Shown one piece after another: positions 16,148 to 25,660 of a stretch of DNA of 64,000 nt. The notes beneath the pieces were generated by a model that worked only from the letters and a program-made list of their open reading frames with translations, had not been told where the DNA came from and did no database searches. How positions within the stretch are numbered: position 1 is the first letter of the stretch; each line of letters begins with the position of its first letter. The position numbers and the translations under genes are program-made. Source of the DNA: Ruegeria atlantica (lineage in GTDB: Bacteria; Pseudomonadota; Alphaproteobacteria; Rhodobacterales; Rhodobacteraceae); the NCBI RefSeq assembly GCF_013032005.1, contig NZ_WQBE01000014.1:44957-108956 (forward strand), read 5' to 3'.

Positions 16148-17713
16148 TCAGGTCGCCTTGCCGAAATAGCGAAGCAGGGACAGGCCATCCGGCCGCAACG
16201 CAGGAATGACACGTGCGCTGTGTATGACCGGTGTCGCCTCGTGGGTGATAAAGCGATAGGCACCGCTATCTTCCATCAAGTCCTGCGCGCGCTGATACAT
16301 TTCAGCCCGTTTTGCGATATCCGTTTCCGCAGCCGCGGCTTCATGGATTTCGTTGAATTCAGGACTATTGAAACGCTCCCAGTTCCACTTGCCAATCTGT
16401 TCGGGCGTAAACCACGACGTCGCATAGTACGGATCTGGGGTCATGGAATAGCGATTCAGTACAAGCTGAAGGTTCTCATTGTCCCCAGACGCCCAGAACG
16501 CCCCGGATTCTAGAACATTCACCTCAACCGTGATCCCGATCTGCGCCAGTGTCGCCTGAATGATCTGGGCGGTTGTCGTAAAGGTCGTCTTGTTGAGTGT
16601 ATCGAGAGTCAGCGTGACATTGGTTTCACCGGATTCCGTCAGCAACTGCGCCGCTTTTTCAAAATTCGCCTCGGGTGGCACAAGCGAAGAAGGTCGATGC
16701 CCGGCAAGACCCGGTGCAATGATGCCGGTCGATGGATCAGCGGCACCAAAATAGGCGGCCTCTAGAATGCTGGGTACATCCACCGCGTGCTGGATCGCCT
16801 GCCGCAGCTTTTGATTTTGCAGCTTCGGATGCTCGACGTTCATTCCCAACCAGACATAATAAAGCGAGGGTTTTTCAACCAGCGATCCGCCATTCGGAAC
16901 ACCGGCGCGGTACCGCTCGACCGAGCCTAGCGACACACGGGTTACATCCAGCTCACCTGCCTCAAACGCAATCTCGGCGGTGTTTTCATCGTCAATTGGA
17001 TAAATCTCGACAGTATCCCAGGTCGGCGCATCCCCTTTCCAATCAGGGTTGCGCTTAAGAACCGTCTTTTCCTTGGGTGACCAACTGTCCCGCAGGTACG
17101 GCCCGGACTCTGCAACCGGATCAGCCCCGATCCGGCCACCGGCGGCTTCGACTGCCGCTTTTGAGACGATGTTTCCGGTGATATAGGGCAGGGCGATCGA
17201 CCAGATCGGTGCGAACGGCTTGTTCAGAACAATTGTCCCTTCGCGTTCACCAGTTACTTCAACATGGCTGAATGGTCCCAAGTCGGGCTTGTTCGGACTG
17301 TCGGTCGCGTCGTCCACGACCCGTTCCATGCTGAATTTGACATCCTCGGCGGTCATGGCACCAAAACCCTTGGTGAACCCGATATCGTCACGTAGTGCGA
17401 ATTTGATGTGGGTCGGATCAACCTGCTCAATCATCGTTGCGGCATCCAGCTGCCAGCCCCATTCCTCGCCCGGTTTGTACTGGATCAGCTTGTTGTAGAT
17501 CGAAGCATGTACTTCCTCTTCAACAACACCAACGGAATGGGCCGGATCCATGTTCTGTGCATCACCATAAGCCCTCACACGCAAAACACCGTCATCTGCT
17601 GCAAACGCACGGTCCGCCCACCCCATCGGAAGCGCGGTTGCGGCCCCAAGCGCGGTTGCGCCTTTCAGAAACCCTCGGCGACCGACATTGGCCTTTGTCC
17701 ATTCGATCTTCAT
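16148..17713 (-). CDS. Peptide ABC transporter substrate-binding protein (SBP family 5)
   Basis: A 521-residue periplasmic receptor with a Tat-type signal: GRRGFLKGATALGAATALP starts at about residue 11 and an AFA cleavage region follows near 36-38. Family-5 features include LVEKPSLYYVWLGMN, the repeated helix-strand lobes, and TPDPYYATSWF near the C terminus. Length is normal for Dpp/Opp receptors. It delivers ligand to the DppBC-like channel. It lies just after the CocE-type hydrolase gene (21-bp gap) and before the hairpin at 16099. Tat export suggests folding or cofactor binding before translocation; the ligand is unknown. Confidence 0.9.
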   Translation of the reverse strand: MKIEWTKANVGRRGFLKGATALGAATALPMGWADRAFAADDGVLRVRAYGDAQNMDPAHSVGVVEEEVHASIYNKLIQYKPGEEWGWQLDAATMIEQVDPTHIKFALRDDIGFTKGFGAMTAEDVKFSMERVVDDATDSPNKPDLGPFSHVEVTGEREGTIVLNKPFAPIWSIALPYITGNIVSKAAVEAAGGRIGADPVAESGPYLRDSWSPKEKTVLKRNPDWKGDAPTWDTVEIYPIDDENTAEIAFEAGELDVTRVSLGSVERYRAGVPNGGSLVEKPSLYYVWLGMNVEHPKLQNQKLRQAIQHAVDVPSILEAAYFGAADPSTGIIAPGLAGHRPSSLVPPEANFEKAAQLLTESGETNVTLTLDTLNKTTFTTTAQIIQATLAQIGITVEVNVLESGAFWASGDNENLQLVLNRYSMTPDPYYATSWFTPEQIGKWNWERFNSPEFNEIHEAAAAETDIAKRAEMYQRAQDLMEDSGAYRFITHEATPVIHSARVIPALRPDGLSLLRYFGKAT

Positions 17714-17734
17714 AGTATCCTCCCTTGGATTAAT

Positions 17735-19711
17735 TCACAGAAGCCCGCGCGGAACGGTTTCCGACCATTCCTTTGTCAGAACTTCGATTTCGTCGGCGCC
17801 TTCGGTGGCGCGTAGTTTGCGGTAGAGATAGAAATTTTGCGCATCGCAGGTCATGCGGCACTCGGTCGAGATGGCCACCTGCCAATCCGCCCGCTCAAAG
17901 GTAAAATTCCAGGCGGTCTCGAAGACGGCGGTGGCGGGATCATCGGGGTGGATACCGTAGTGCATTCGCACATCGCTGCCGACAATCAGATCATGATAAG
18001 GATCGCGCGTCTTGCCGTAGTCATCGAACGTTTCCAGAACCACTCGACTATCGTCGGTCATCATGCGTTCGGATTGGGCTGAAGGTGGACGCAAAGGTTC
18101 AGCTTCCAGAACCGGATATGTCTGTGCCGGTCCCGGTTCCGAGGCATGAATTTCACGTGTGACCTCGCGCACCGGCAGATGCAGGGCGCAATCTTGCAAG
18201 TGCAATGTCACCTCGGCAGAATTCGGCGCCGGCCAGACGATCGGCCAGTAAGATGTAGAAAGGGCCAGCCGCAACACATGGCCCCCGCGCAAGTGATGCG
18301 CGCATTCATTCAGGGCTATCTCGGCCTCGTAAATCTGACCTGGCTCCAGCGTTTGCGGCGTCTCATGACTGTGGTAGTGACACAGGTTCAAAGACCGATA
18401 GCTGATCCGCTGCGATACACCGTCAGGCGAGACGTCGCACAACCGCGCGACCAGTTGTGCCACTGGTTGATCCACTGAAAATTGAAACTTCAGCTTTGCA
18501 CGCCCCAGTAACTCTAACGGAGCTTGCAGCTGCGCGCTGTCAAAACAAACCGACAGGGCGTCGTCCCTGGCCTGGTCGCCCGCAAGTTCGTTGTCGATCC
18601 GCATGCCTGCACAGAAATACCCCCCATCGGCACCAATATGACAGGGCGACGCGATAGCGACCGTGCCAGACGTCGACTCCTGCGAAAAACCGCCCTTTGT
18701 CAGATGCCAGACCTGTTCAGAGACATGAGGCGAAGGCCATGTCGCCTCAGCGATCCAACGACCTTGCCGAGGGCTGTTATGCGCTGTTGGGTTGAAGTGT
18801 TCCTGCATGTAGGTCCGATACGCAGGCAAATCCTCGGCGCCGTTTTCTTGCCCTTTCAGCCAGCGATCAAACCAGCCGATGACTTCTGAGTGAAAATCCG
18901 CCGGATCGAGTTTCGAGATATGCGCGTAGCGATGTTCCCAAGGTCCAATGACGGCTTTGGCGGGCACGGTCAGGTTTGCGACCAAAGCCGGGGGCGCATT
19001 GACATAAGCATCTGCCCAGCCGGTGATGGCCAATACAGGGGTTTGGATCACGGACCAATCCTCGCAAACTGAGCCGTGCTTCCAGAAAGAGTCCCGTGTC
19101 GAATGACGCAACCAATCCGCCGCAGAGAATGGGACGTTTTGCAGTCGGGCAAGCCAATCTTCTCGCCAATCCGCGCGAAGTTCAGGATCAGCAGGGCGGG
19201 TCAGGTACGCAAACATCTGACTGCCCCAGTTCATATTGTCACTTAGCAGGCATCCACCCATAAAATGGATGTCATCCGCATAGCGATCCACAGTCGAAGC
19301 GACACTGACCACGGCTTTCAACGCAGGTGGTTGTCGAAAGGCCAGTTGCAAACCGTTAAACCCACCCCATGATATTCCGACCATACCAACCTGGCCGTCA
19401 CACCAATCCTGCGCGGCAATCCAAGCTATGACCTCCTCGCCATCACGCAGTTCCTGCTCGGAATACTCGTCGTCGAACTGCCCTTCGCTGTCCCCGGTGC
19501 CAGCAATGTCGACGCGGATGCAGGCATAGCCCGCCTCTGCAAATACGGTGTGTGTCGTTTCATCTCTTGGCGCAGTGCCATCGCGTTTGCGATATGGCAG
19601 GTATTCCAGAATGGTCGGGGCTGGCCCCGTGCCGGGCAGCCACAGTCGTGCTGCAAGCCGCCGCCCGTCGGCGAGGGCGATCCATGTGTTTTCGATGGTT
19701 TCGATTGGCAT
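17735..19711 (-). CDS. CocE/NonD family hydrolase (X-Pro dipeptidyl-peptidase-like)
   Basis: A 658-residue alpha/beta hydrolase. The nucleophile elbow is GISWGGFNG (S114), with the oxyanion-region DIAGTGDSEG at 69-78, acid residue in GWADAYVN (D234) and histidine in GPWEHRYAH (H260). The C-terminal jelly-roll domain of CocE/NonD/S15 enzymes follows. Members cleave acyl esters or Xaa-Pro peptide bonds. MPIETIENTWI at 19711 is preferred as start over an in-frame ATG 18 codons upstream, because the family begins at this point; the ribosome-binding site is weak. It is the first gene of the peptide operon and divergent from the XRE-type regulator. No signal peptide is seen, so action in the cytoplasm is inferred. 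Confidence 0.85.
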   Translation of the reverse strand: MPIETIENTWIALADGRRLAARLWLPGTGPAPTILEYLPYRKRDGTAPRDETTHTVFAEAGYACIRVDIAGTGDSEGQFDDEYSEQELRDGEEVIAWIAAQDWCDGQVGMVGISWGGFNGLQLAFRQPPALKAVVSVASTVDRYADDIHFMGGCLLSDNMNWGSQMFAYLTRPADPELRADWREDWLARLQNVPFSAADWLRHSTRDSFWKHGSVCEDWSVIQTPVLAITGWADAYVNAPPALVANLTVPAKAVIGPWEHRYAHISKLDPADFHSEVIGWFDRWLKGQENGAEDLPAYRTYMQEHFNPTAHNSPRQGRWIAEATWPSPHVSEQVWHLTKGGFSQESTSGTVAIASPCHIGADGGYFCAGMRIDNELAGDQARDDALSVCFDSAQLQAPLELLGRAKLKFQFSVDQPVAQLVARLCDVSPDGVSQRISYRSLNLCHYHSHETPQTLEPGQIYEAEIALNECAHHLRGGHVLRLALSTSYWPIVWPAPNSAEVTLHLQDCALHLPVREVTREIHASEPGPAQTYPVLEAEPLRPPSAQSERMMTDDSRVVLETFDDYGKTRDPYHDLIVGSDVRMHYGIHPDDPATAVFETAWNFTFERADWQVAISTECRMTCDAQNFYLYRKLRATEGADEIEVLTKEWSETVPRGLL

Positions 19712-19839
19712 CTGAGACTTATCTGTTGTGGACCGATACCGAAGAAGAAACCGATTTGCAGACAAAACAAATTGTGCGATCTTACGCGGATTGACGCTAT
19801 TTGCAGTGATACCGCGTCAGAACGCGAAAGGTTTTGCCT

Positions 19840-20601
19840 GTGTCCGAGAATTTTTCTGCCAACCTGCGGTCGTTATGCGCAGAACATGGGAACATTTCGC
19901 AGATTTGTCGCGATATCGGCGTCAACAGACAGCAATTCAATCGTTACTTGAATGGCGCCAGTCTGCCTTCCGCGTACAACATGCGTCGCATTGCGCGTCA
20001 TTTCGACCTGACAGAAGCCGATTTATTCTCTGAAACCGGCGTCTTCGAACTGATGCTAAAAGGCGCCCTGTCACATACCGGAACAACGCCAACGGATGCT
20101 TTTTTGGAACCTTTTCGAAGCCAACAGAAAAACCTCAGGCGATACGTAGGGTTTTATCATTCCTATTTCTGCACACCTTCATGGGAAGGAAAGATCTTTT
20201 GTTCATTGATCCGAATTCAGGAAGTTGATGGGCTGTTCACGATCCGCTCCCGAGAAATTGCTACGTCTCCAGACAAAAGTACGCACCAGATATCACGCTA
20301 TGCCGGTTTGGTGACAATGCGCGGAAACAGGATATTCGTGACCGAGCACGAGCTTACGCGCGAAGGTAGCGTTGCCAATACGATTTTGTATTCCGCACAC
20401 CGTCAACAGCTGAAATATCTGCGAGGCATGACAATGGGCGTCGCATGGCGCCCATACCCGCATCCCTACGCTGCCAAGGCAATCTGGAAACGATTGCACG
20501 AGCGTGTAACCGCCCGTGAGGCAATCGCTGCTTGTGGAATCTATCCTGCCCAAAGCAATAGGATTGATCCAACCGTCAGAAAGCACCTTCACGAGGCTTG
20601 A
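19840..20601 (+). CDS. XRE-type helix-turn-helix regulator
   Basis: A 253-residue protein. The N-terminal 60 residues are a Cro/C1-type HTH (LRSLCAEHGNISQICRDIG, then VNRQQFNRYLNG and SLPSAYNMRRIARHF). The remaining 190 residues form a conserved domain without recognised motifs, probably a sensor. The GTG at 19840 is chosen because GAAAGG lies 8 bases upstream; the TTG at 19834 is poorly placed. It is divergent from the cocE-like gene with 128 bp between starts, so it probably controls the peptide operon. No obvious operator palindrome was found in that gap. Confidence 0.75.
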   Translation: MSENFSANLRSLCAEHGNISQICRDIGVNRQQFNRYLNGASLPSAYNMRRIARHFDLTEADLFSETGVFELMLKGALSHTGTTPTDAFLEPFRSQQKNLRRYVGFYHSYFCTPSWEGKIFCSLIRIQEVDGLFTIRSREIATSPDKSTHQISRYAGLVTMRGNRIFVTEHELTREGSVANTILYSAHRQQLKYLRGMTMGVAWRPYPHPYAAKAIWKRLHERVTAREAIAACGIYPAQSNRIDPTVRKHLHEA

Positions 20602-20872
20602 GGCGGTCGTTGAACTAAAATAAACTCTAATTTTTAGGTAGTTGCTCGTGTGGACCGCAAACTCCAAGTTTGAATTTGACGTCTCACTCTACCAGCAATT
20701 CAACGTCACCTGTTGTATTGAGAGCAAACCGATGTTAGTTCCAGACCGCAAAAACGTTTGTTTCACGCAGAAGTTCGAAGCCCTTAAAGCTGGGTTTAGG
20801 TCCTATTTTGGCTGGGACGCTACCCACTCTCAAGGACGTTATGCTACAAGTTTGGCAGTGCCTAAACGGCAA

Positions 20873-22036
20873 CTACGCCGGGCATTGAATCCTGTCGTTG
20901 GCGAGCGTCCGTTGAATCCATGACAGAACTTCAGACGGGCGACTTTTTTTACGATCTGCCTGTGACAACGGCAACAGGCTTTCGCGCATTTCCGCCACGC
21001 GGAGGGGGTTGGCAGCAAGCTCATCCAGTGCCGCGGCAAGAGCATCAATATCGTAGGGGTTCACCAATACCACACCTTTGTCCGGCACCTGCCACCTGAC
21101 GTCGGGAATATCCGACGTCACTGCAGGAAGCGCGCAAGCCATGGCCTCAGCGATGGCGTTGCAGCAGCCCTCGGCCAGAGTTGGAAGGGCCAGCACATCG
21201 GCGGCATTCAGCCATAACGCAAGGTCCTCATGGCTGACGCTCCCTGTCTTGATGACTCCTGGAAAGTCTGGCACCAGCGGTCCAGAACCTAGAAACGCAG
21301 CTTGGACAGGCTTTGTCATTTTGTGCAGCGCTGCGTTAAGCCGGGATGCTCCTTTGCGGTCGTAATAGTGGCCTACGTAGACCGGGATGAATGCATCTTG
21401 GCTCAGCCCAAGCTTTTGTCGACATTCGACCTTATCCATCGGACGAAACCGTGCCCAATTCGGGAAATTCAATATCAGTTCCACGCGTGATGAATCGGCA
21501 CCCAGCTCTATCGCCTCATCCTGCAATCGCGGTGATACACAGACAATCCCTGCCGCGTCACGTATAACTGTGCGGCGCATCTCAACCGTATCGGTTGTGC
21601 CTTTCAGTAGAGAATGGGACTCGCCCAAAGCCACGAAATAGGGCAGCCCCTTTTCCCGAGCAACGACACGGGCAAACTGCCCCGACTCGGCAAATTGTGC
21701 GTAGATCAGATCGGGTCGCTTACCACCACGCAACCCCGAGAGGATATTGTCGTTGTGGCGGTCTAGCAGCAAGCGGTAGAGCCCTTTAGGTAAATGCTTG
21801 GCAAATGGGGTGCCTAACGTAGGCACCAGATCTGTATTGACGCCGGGGATCGAGACATCTTCGCGGAGAGATCGTCCTTTGAGGCGCTCCGAAAGGGTAG
21901 TCGCGCTAATCACATCGACAGCAACACCTTGGGCACTCCAGCCCTCGGCAAGGTTGGCAACAAAACGACCGGATTCCGGTTTATAGGGGCGGGGATAGAC
22001 CGGCGAGACAATGCGGATGCGTTTTGGATAGATCAT
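20873..22036 (-). CDS. Glycosyltransferase family 4-like
   Basis: A 387-residue GT-B glycosyltransferase. The N-terminal Rossmann lobe begins RIRIVSPVYPRPYKPESG and contains the glycine-loop and GRFVANLAEGW. The C-terminal lobe has AAFLGSGPLVPDF and the donor-site pattern ALPTLAEGCCNAIAEAMAC, including the EX7E-type region of GT4. The start is at 22036 (MIYPKRIRI), overlapping the sulfotransferase stop by 4 bp (ATGA); the frame continues upstream but inside the preceding gene. It is the last gene of the surface-polysaccharide cluster and transfers an unidentified sugar in glycan assembly at the cytoplasmic face. Confidence 0.87.
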   Translation of the reverse strand: MIYPKRIRIVSPVYPRPYKPESGRFVANLAEGWSAQGVAVDVISATTLSERLKGRSLREDVSIPGVNTDLVPTLGTPFAKHLPKGLYRLLLDRHNDNILSGLRGGKRPDLIYAQFAESGQFARVVAREKGLPYFVALGESHSLLKGTTDTVEMRRTVIRDAAGIVCVSPRLQDEAIELGADSSRVELILNFPNWARFRPMDKVECRQKLGLSQDAFIPVYVGHYYDRKGASRLNAALHKMTKPVQAAFLGSGPLVPDFPGVIKTGSVSHEDLALWLNAADVLALPTLAEGCCNAIAEAMACALPAVTSDIPDVRWQVPDKGVVLVNPYDIDALAAALDELAANPLRVAEMRESLLPLSQADRKKSRPSEVLSWIQRTLANDRIQCPA

Positions 22037-22926
22037 GAGGCGGTTTTCACCAATGTTTCCGGGTTGAGTACCTCGGGCATCCAAATGTCCTTGGTTTCTG
22101 GATATATTTCTGCGCAAAAATTGTAAGTCGGATCGAAAATGACGCGCAGTTGTTCTTGGGTCGCGTCGCCGACGTATTCAGCTTTGGCATGCACATTCAC
22201 CTGCCGTTCTGCATGCTCGGGGCAGTAGGCGACACCCGCAAACTCGGACAGGCGGGCGATTTCATCTCGCTGAAAGATCGTTTCGTAAAAGCCAAAGAAC
22301 AACTGATCTTCGGCAAAAACTTGTCGCAACGCAGTTACGGTGCGTTCGTAGTCAGCTCGCAGTCTCGATTCGGGTGATTGTGCATAAGCCAGTACAGCGG
22401 TATCCAAATCGCCATCTAGCTGTACAGCTTCGGTGCGGGTGCTTTTGCGTCGGTTCATCTGTGCTGCAGAAACGCATCGCGTCACCGGATCGCGCATGAG
22501 AAACATAGCTTTCATAGGAATGCCGCGATGGGCAAAGCCGTCTCGAATGGTTTCTAGTACTGACGCTGGTAGACCTGCATAAGCTGGAGTGATATCGCCA
22601 GTTAAAGCAATCCCAGGACGATTGAGCAAATCCTTGAAGAAATCGAAGTAACCTTCAAGATCATCCTGTAACGCGCCGCGAACCGCAGAGACAGACGGAG
22701 ACCGGCGGAGCGCGCGGCGCAGTAAGGATTCACCTGCGTTTCGCAGACCTGATCGCCCACGATGATCGTAGTGTGCCATTTCTGGCAAATGGACCGAATC
22801 CCAGACGTGGTATTCCTTTATCGGACCAAAATCTGCATTCGAATCCGCAGCGAGATAGGAATGCACCCAGGTCGAACCGGATTTTTGCGCACCCAACCCG
22901 AGAAGGAAACAACCCTGATCGCTCAT
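22033..22926 (-). CDS. PAPS-dependent sulfotransferase (1)
   Basis: A 297-residue P-loop sulfotransferase. The 5'-phosphosulfate loop is LGAQKSGSTWVHSYL (about 11-25) and the 3'-phosphate segment is AMFLMRDPVTRCVSA. The layout resembles heparan-type glycan sulfotransferases. It transfers sulfate from PAPS to a glycan or other acceptor. It overlaps the next sulfotransferase and the glycosyltransferase by 4 bp on each side, so the three are made together. PAPS-generating genes are not in the window. Confidence 0.85.
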   Translation of the reverse strand: MSDQGCFLLGLGAQKSGSTWVHSYLAADSNADFGPIKEYHVWDSVHLPEMAHYDHRGRSGLRNAGESLLRRALRRSPSVSAVRGALQDDLEGYFDFFKDLLNRPGIALTGDITPAYAGLPASVLETIRDGFAHRGIPMKAMFLMRDPVTRCVSAAQMNRRKSTRTEAVQLDGDLDTAVLAYAQSPESRLRADYERTVTALRQVFAEDQLFFGFYETIFQRDEIARLSEFAGVAYCPEHAERQVNVHAKAEYVGDATQEQLRVIFDPTYNFCAEIYPETKDIWMPEVLNPETLVKTAS

Positions 22927-23891
22927 GCACTTGTAACCTTGTCTGCAGACTTAACCTTGTTCCAACGCAGCGCTTGTTTGAATTTCTTGATGGGTTCGGC
23001 GGTAACACGAAACGGCCATTCGCCCATTCGGATCATCTCTGACCTGATTGCAGGTCGCGGAAAGGAAAAGAGCCGATCGTATCCCAGCATCTCAAGCAGC
23101 GCGCCGCCGTTGTTCGCTTCGAAGATTTCGATCTCACGCTGTGAGAGGGTTGTACGCCAGCTTTCGACGCGATCGGCAGAAGGAGCTTCGCCGACAAGTT
23201 GGTGTTGATGGCGAGTGTAGTCGGGCACTTCAAATCCGCTAGAAGCGCTCAGCTCTTCTGGGGTAACGCTGCGTTTCTCGCCTGCGGTCAGAAAAGTTAG
23301 CAACGAGCTCCAATCATCCAGATGTCCGCGTGCCAAATCCTCATACCGGACGGTTATGCAGCAATCCGGATGTCTCAGGCTTGCAGCAAGCCCCGGCGCT
23401 GTACGTGCGGCCCACCACCATGATGCGTGCATTGGGTTGCGCGGTCCCCATTCCAACCCCCGAACCGAGGAGAAGACTGCCCGCCCATCTCGAACCAAGT
23501 TAACGAACCGGGCGTTGGGAAATGCTCGCCGCAAAATGCTAAAATCTTCGAAGTTAATCGGGGTGTGATCTACCCAGATTGGCGCAGTGCCAACAGGGAC
23601 GCCTGCGGGAAAAACCAAATGGCTCAAAAAGCTAGCGGCATCATTACATTTCAACAGTGTCTCACGCGCCGGGCGATCCCTCCAAAGTCGATAAGACCGC
23701 TCATTGTCGAGTACTTTGACTGCGACCTCGGGGCCATTAACCGCCAACGCCCGCAAGGCGGGGCGTTTGAACTGAGATTCGGGCATCACTCGACCGTTCA
23801 GCAGTGCCCCTACGCGATCCCCCAAAAAGGTCGTTCCACTTCTGGGGCAAGCGCCGATGAAAATGGGGCGTACTGAAGTTGGTTCGGTCAT
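22923..23891 (-). CDS. PAPS-dependent sulfotransferase (2)
   Basis: A 322-residue sulfotransferase with the PAPS loop GACPRSGTTFLGDRV (about 13-27) and 3'-phosphate motif RFVNLVRDGRAVFSSVRG. These motifs match the sulfotransferase family 3 / Stf-like group. It differs clearly from the downstream sulfotransferase in sequence, so the pair probably modifies two positions or two residues of the same glycan. A 185-bp AT-rich gap separates it from the upstream acyltransferase gene, possibly an internal promoter. Confidence 0.86.
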   Translation of the reverse strand: MTEPTSVRPIFIGACPRSGTTFLGDRVGALLNGRVMPESQFKRPALRALAVNGPEVAVKVLDNERSYRLWRDRPARETLLKCNDAASFLSHLVFPAGVPVGTAPIWVDHTPINFEDFSILRRAFPNARFVNLVRDGRAVFSSVRGLEWGPRNPMHASWWWAARTAPGLAASLRHPDCCITVRYEDLARGHLDDWSSLLTFLTAGEKRSVTPEELSASSGFEVPDYTRHQHQLVGEAPSADRVESWRTTLSQREIEIFEANNGGALLEMLGYDRLFSFPRPAIRSEMIRMGEWPFRVTAEPIKKFKQALRWNKVKSADKVTSA

Positions 23892-24076
23892 GAAATTCTC
23901 GTGCGAGCAATAGAAAGTTGCGTCAAGCCATGGCAGGCTGAGTTATGTTAGATGGCTAAACGGAAATTATTTCGTTTTGAATATTACTGTTATCGAAAAA
24001 TTCAGGCTGGATTGATCCTTTTAGACACCAAATCGGAAAGAACTTGAATAGTGAACATATGAAAATAGGCGCAGAA

Positions 24077-24604
24077 CTAGATTGTTGCATTTTCGTGATT
24101 GGCAATTTCCTCGTCCGAAAACCGTCGTGAAATCTTTTTCGCCGGGTTCCCGGCAACAACGTCGTAGCTTTCGACATTCGAGTTTACCAGTGAACCTGCA
24201 CCAATGACAGCTCCTCTGCCGACAGTGATTCCGCTCAACAATATCGCGCCAAATCCTATCCAGACATCGTCCTCGATACAGATCGTGCTTTCGGGTGTGT
24301 CGCTGTCCTGATCGTCGCTGTAGATCCATGACGCTTGGGTGATCGGCACGCCGACTTGCTTCATGTCATGATCCCGCCGACCCACAATGCCAACATAGCT
24401 AGATATCAGAACGTTGCTTCCAATGGTTCCATTGCAAGCCATGTAGAAGTTTCGCCCGATATTGACGTTGTCACCAATTTTTAATTGATCGGGGGCCTGA
24501 ATGTGCCCTTCCACACCGATAACAAAGCTTTTTCCGACACTCACATTCGCCCGAATTGCAGTGTATCTGTTCATCGCTCGATAAGCGTTTCGCACATATT
24601 TCAT
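24077..24604 (-). CDS. Hexapeptide-repeat acyltransferase (LbH fold)
   Basis: A 175-residue left-handed beta-helix protein of the WcaF/CatB type. Imperfect hexapeptide turns run throughout (IGDNVNIGRNFYMACNGTIG; then IEDDVWIGFGAILLSGITVG and GRGAVIGAGSLVNSNV). The family end motif VAGNPAKKISRRF is present. It probably O-acetylates a sugar of the nearby polysaccharide. The start is at 24604 (MKYVRNAYRAM), one base after the stop of the glycosyltransferase gene; the in-frame upstream ATG lies within that gene. Confidence 0.83.
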   Translation of the reverse strand: MKYVRNAYRAMNRYTAIRANVSVGKSFVIGVEGHIQAPDQLKIGDNVNIGRNFYMACNGTIGSNVLISSYVGIVGRRDHDMKQVGVPITQASWIYSDDQDSDTPESTICIEDDVWIGFGAILLSGITVGRGAVIGAGSLVNSNVESYDVVAGNPAKKISRRFSDEEIANHENATI

Positions 24605-24605
24605 T

Positions 24606-25574
24606 TCACGAGCCCCGTCCGATGGATGCCACCTGTTTGGCACGTCGTTTTACCCGACCCAGCTGCGAGATGACCTTTTGCAATTTTACATCCCTTGAGC
24701 TTCTGATCGAATCCAACGCTTTGAAGTCCAACACGACATCAGACGGCAACTCAGGTGAAAACGAGGCCAATTCTTGGTTCTTGTGCAAAAAGCGGTAAGG
24801 GTTCAGAGGGCTTGCATGCGTACCCGCAAACATACCTGCGTTCCGTACTAGGCTAACGGGCGGGGCCAGTGAAACACCGCCTTGCAAAAACATCTCTAGG
24901 TACCAATTCACGTACCAGCTGCTTATTAAGCCAAGGTCGTCAAGCTCGAGAATGGATGAGAAATCCCGAAGACCAAGAACATCAAAATAGGTTCTGAAAC
25001 TTTTGGACCCGACAACAGCGTGATCCCTCGTGCCAGAAGAGAAACGCTCCCAGGATGTTTTCCAGGTTGCCCAGCCCCAAGGGTGAGGAAATGGAACAAA
25101 AAATGCGTCCCGCCGCTCCTGAAAATCCGCGACGTCGTACATATAGCCAGAAATACTCCAGACCCGGTCATCCGAAGCAAACTTTGCCAGAGCCTGATTG
25201 AAAAAATGAAGCGCCTGTGGCGATAGGATAAGATCGTCCTCCAGAATGATGGCGCAATCACTTTCCCTCAACTCGTCAGAAACACCTTTACTGATCGAAG
25301 CTTTCAGGCCCAGATTTCTTTCCCTCACGTGAATTGTCTTATTGGGGTGTTCCAGATTTTGAATAACTTCGCGAACGCGTTTCACCAATTTGGTATCTTT
25401 GGCGGTTCTCGGCCCGTCAATGAACACATTCAGAGGTGACTCCAAAAATTCAGGACATCGCTTTAGTGACTGCAAGGTTTGAGATAATCTATCCGGTCTG
25501 TTGTAAGCAAAGATCAAAATAGGCGCGTAACTGTTATTCATCTTTTGATCTAGCGATTTGGAAGTTTCGAACAT
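24606..25574 (-). CDS. Glycosyltransferase, GT-A (family 2-like)
   Basis: A 322-residue GT-A type transferase. N-terminal APILIFAYNRPDRLSQTL is the usual nucleotide-sugar entry strand, NLGLKASISKGV follows, and the metal-binding acidic motif is ILEDDLILSP (about 112-121). The middle region PHPWGWATWKTSWERF recalls HlpA-like bacterial glycosyltransferases. The acceptor and donor are unknown. The start may be 25574 or an ATG 11 codons later (25541); neither has a strong ribosome-binding site. It is coupled to the acyltransferase gene. Confidence 0.8.
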   Translation of the reverse strand: MFETSKSLDQKMNNSYAPILIFAYNRPDRLSQTLQSLKRCPEFLESPLNVFIDGPRTAKDTKLVKRVREVIQNLEHPNKTIHVRERNLGLKASISKGVSDELRESDCAIILEDDLILSPQALHFFNQALAKFASDDRVWSISGYMYDVADFQERRDAFFVPFPHPWGWATWKTSWERFSSGTRDHAVVGSKSFRTYFDVLGLRDFSSILELDDLGLISSWYVNWYLEMFLQGGVSLAPPVSLVRNAGMFAGTHASPLNPYRFLHKNQELASFSPELPSDVVLDFKALDSIRSSRDVKLQKVISQLGRVKRRAKQVASIGRGS

Positions 25575-25660
25575 GTATCAACTCAGATGACCTTTTTTTC
25601 AACCAATGCTATTCAAGATTTTTTGCTGCCAACAAAACGTGCTTTATCCTGGATGGCCCT

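Noticed and set aside
20642..20923. 93-codon plus-strand frame between the XRE regulator and the glycosyltransferase
   Set aside because: It starts with TTG without a ribosome-binding site, overlaps the 3' end of the convergent glycosyltransferase gene and resembles no family I know.
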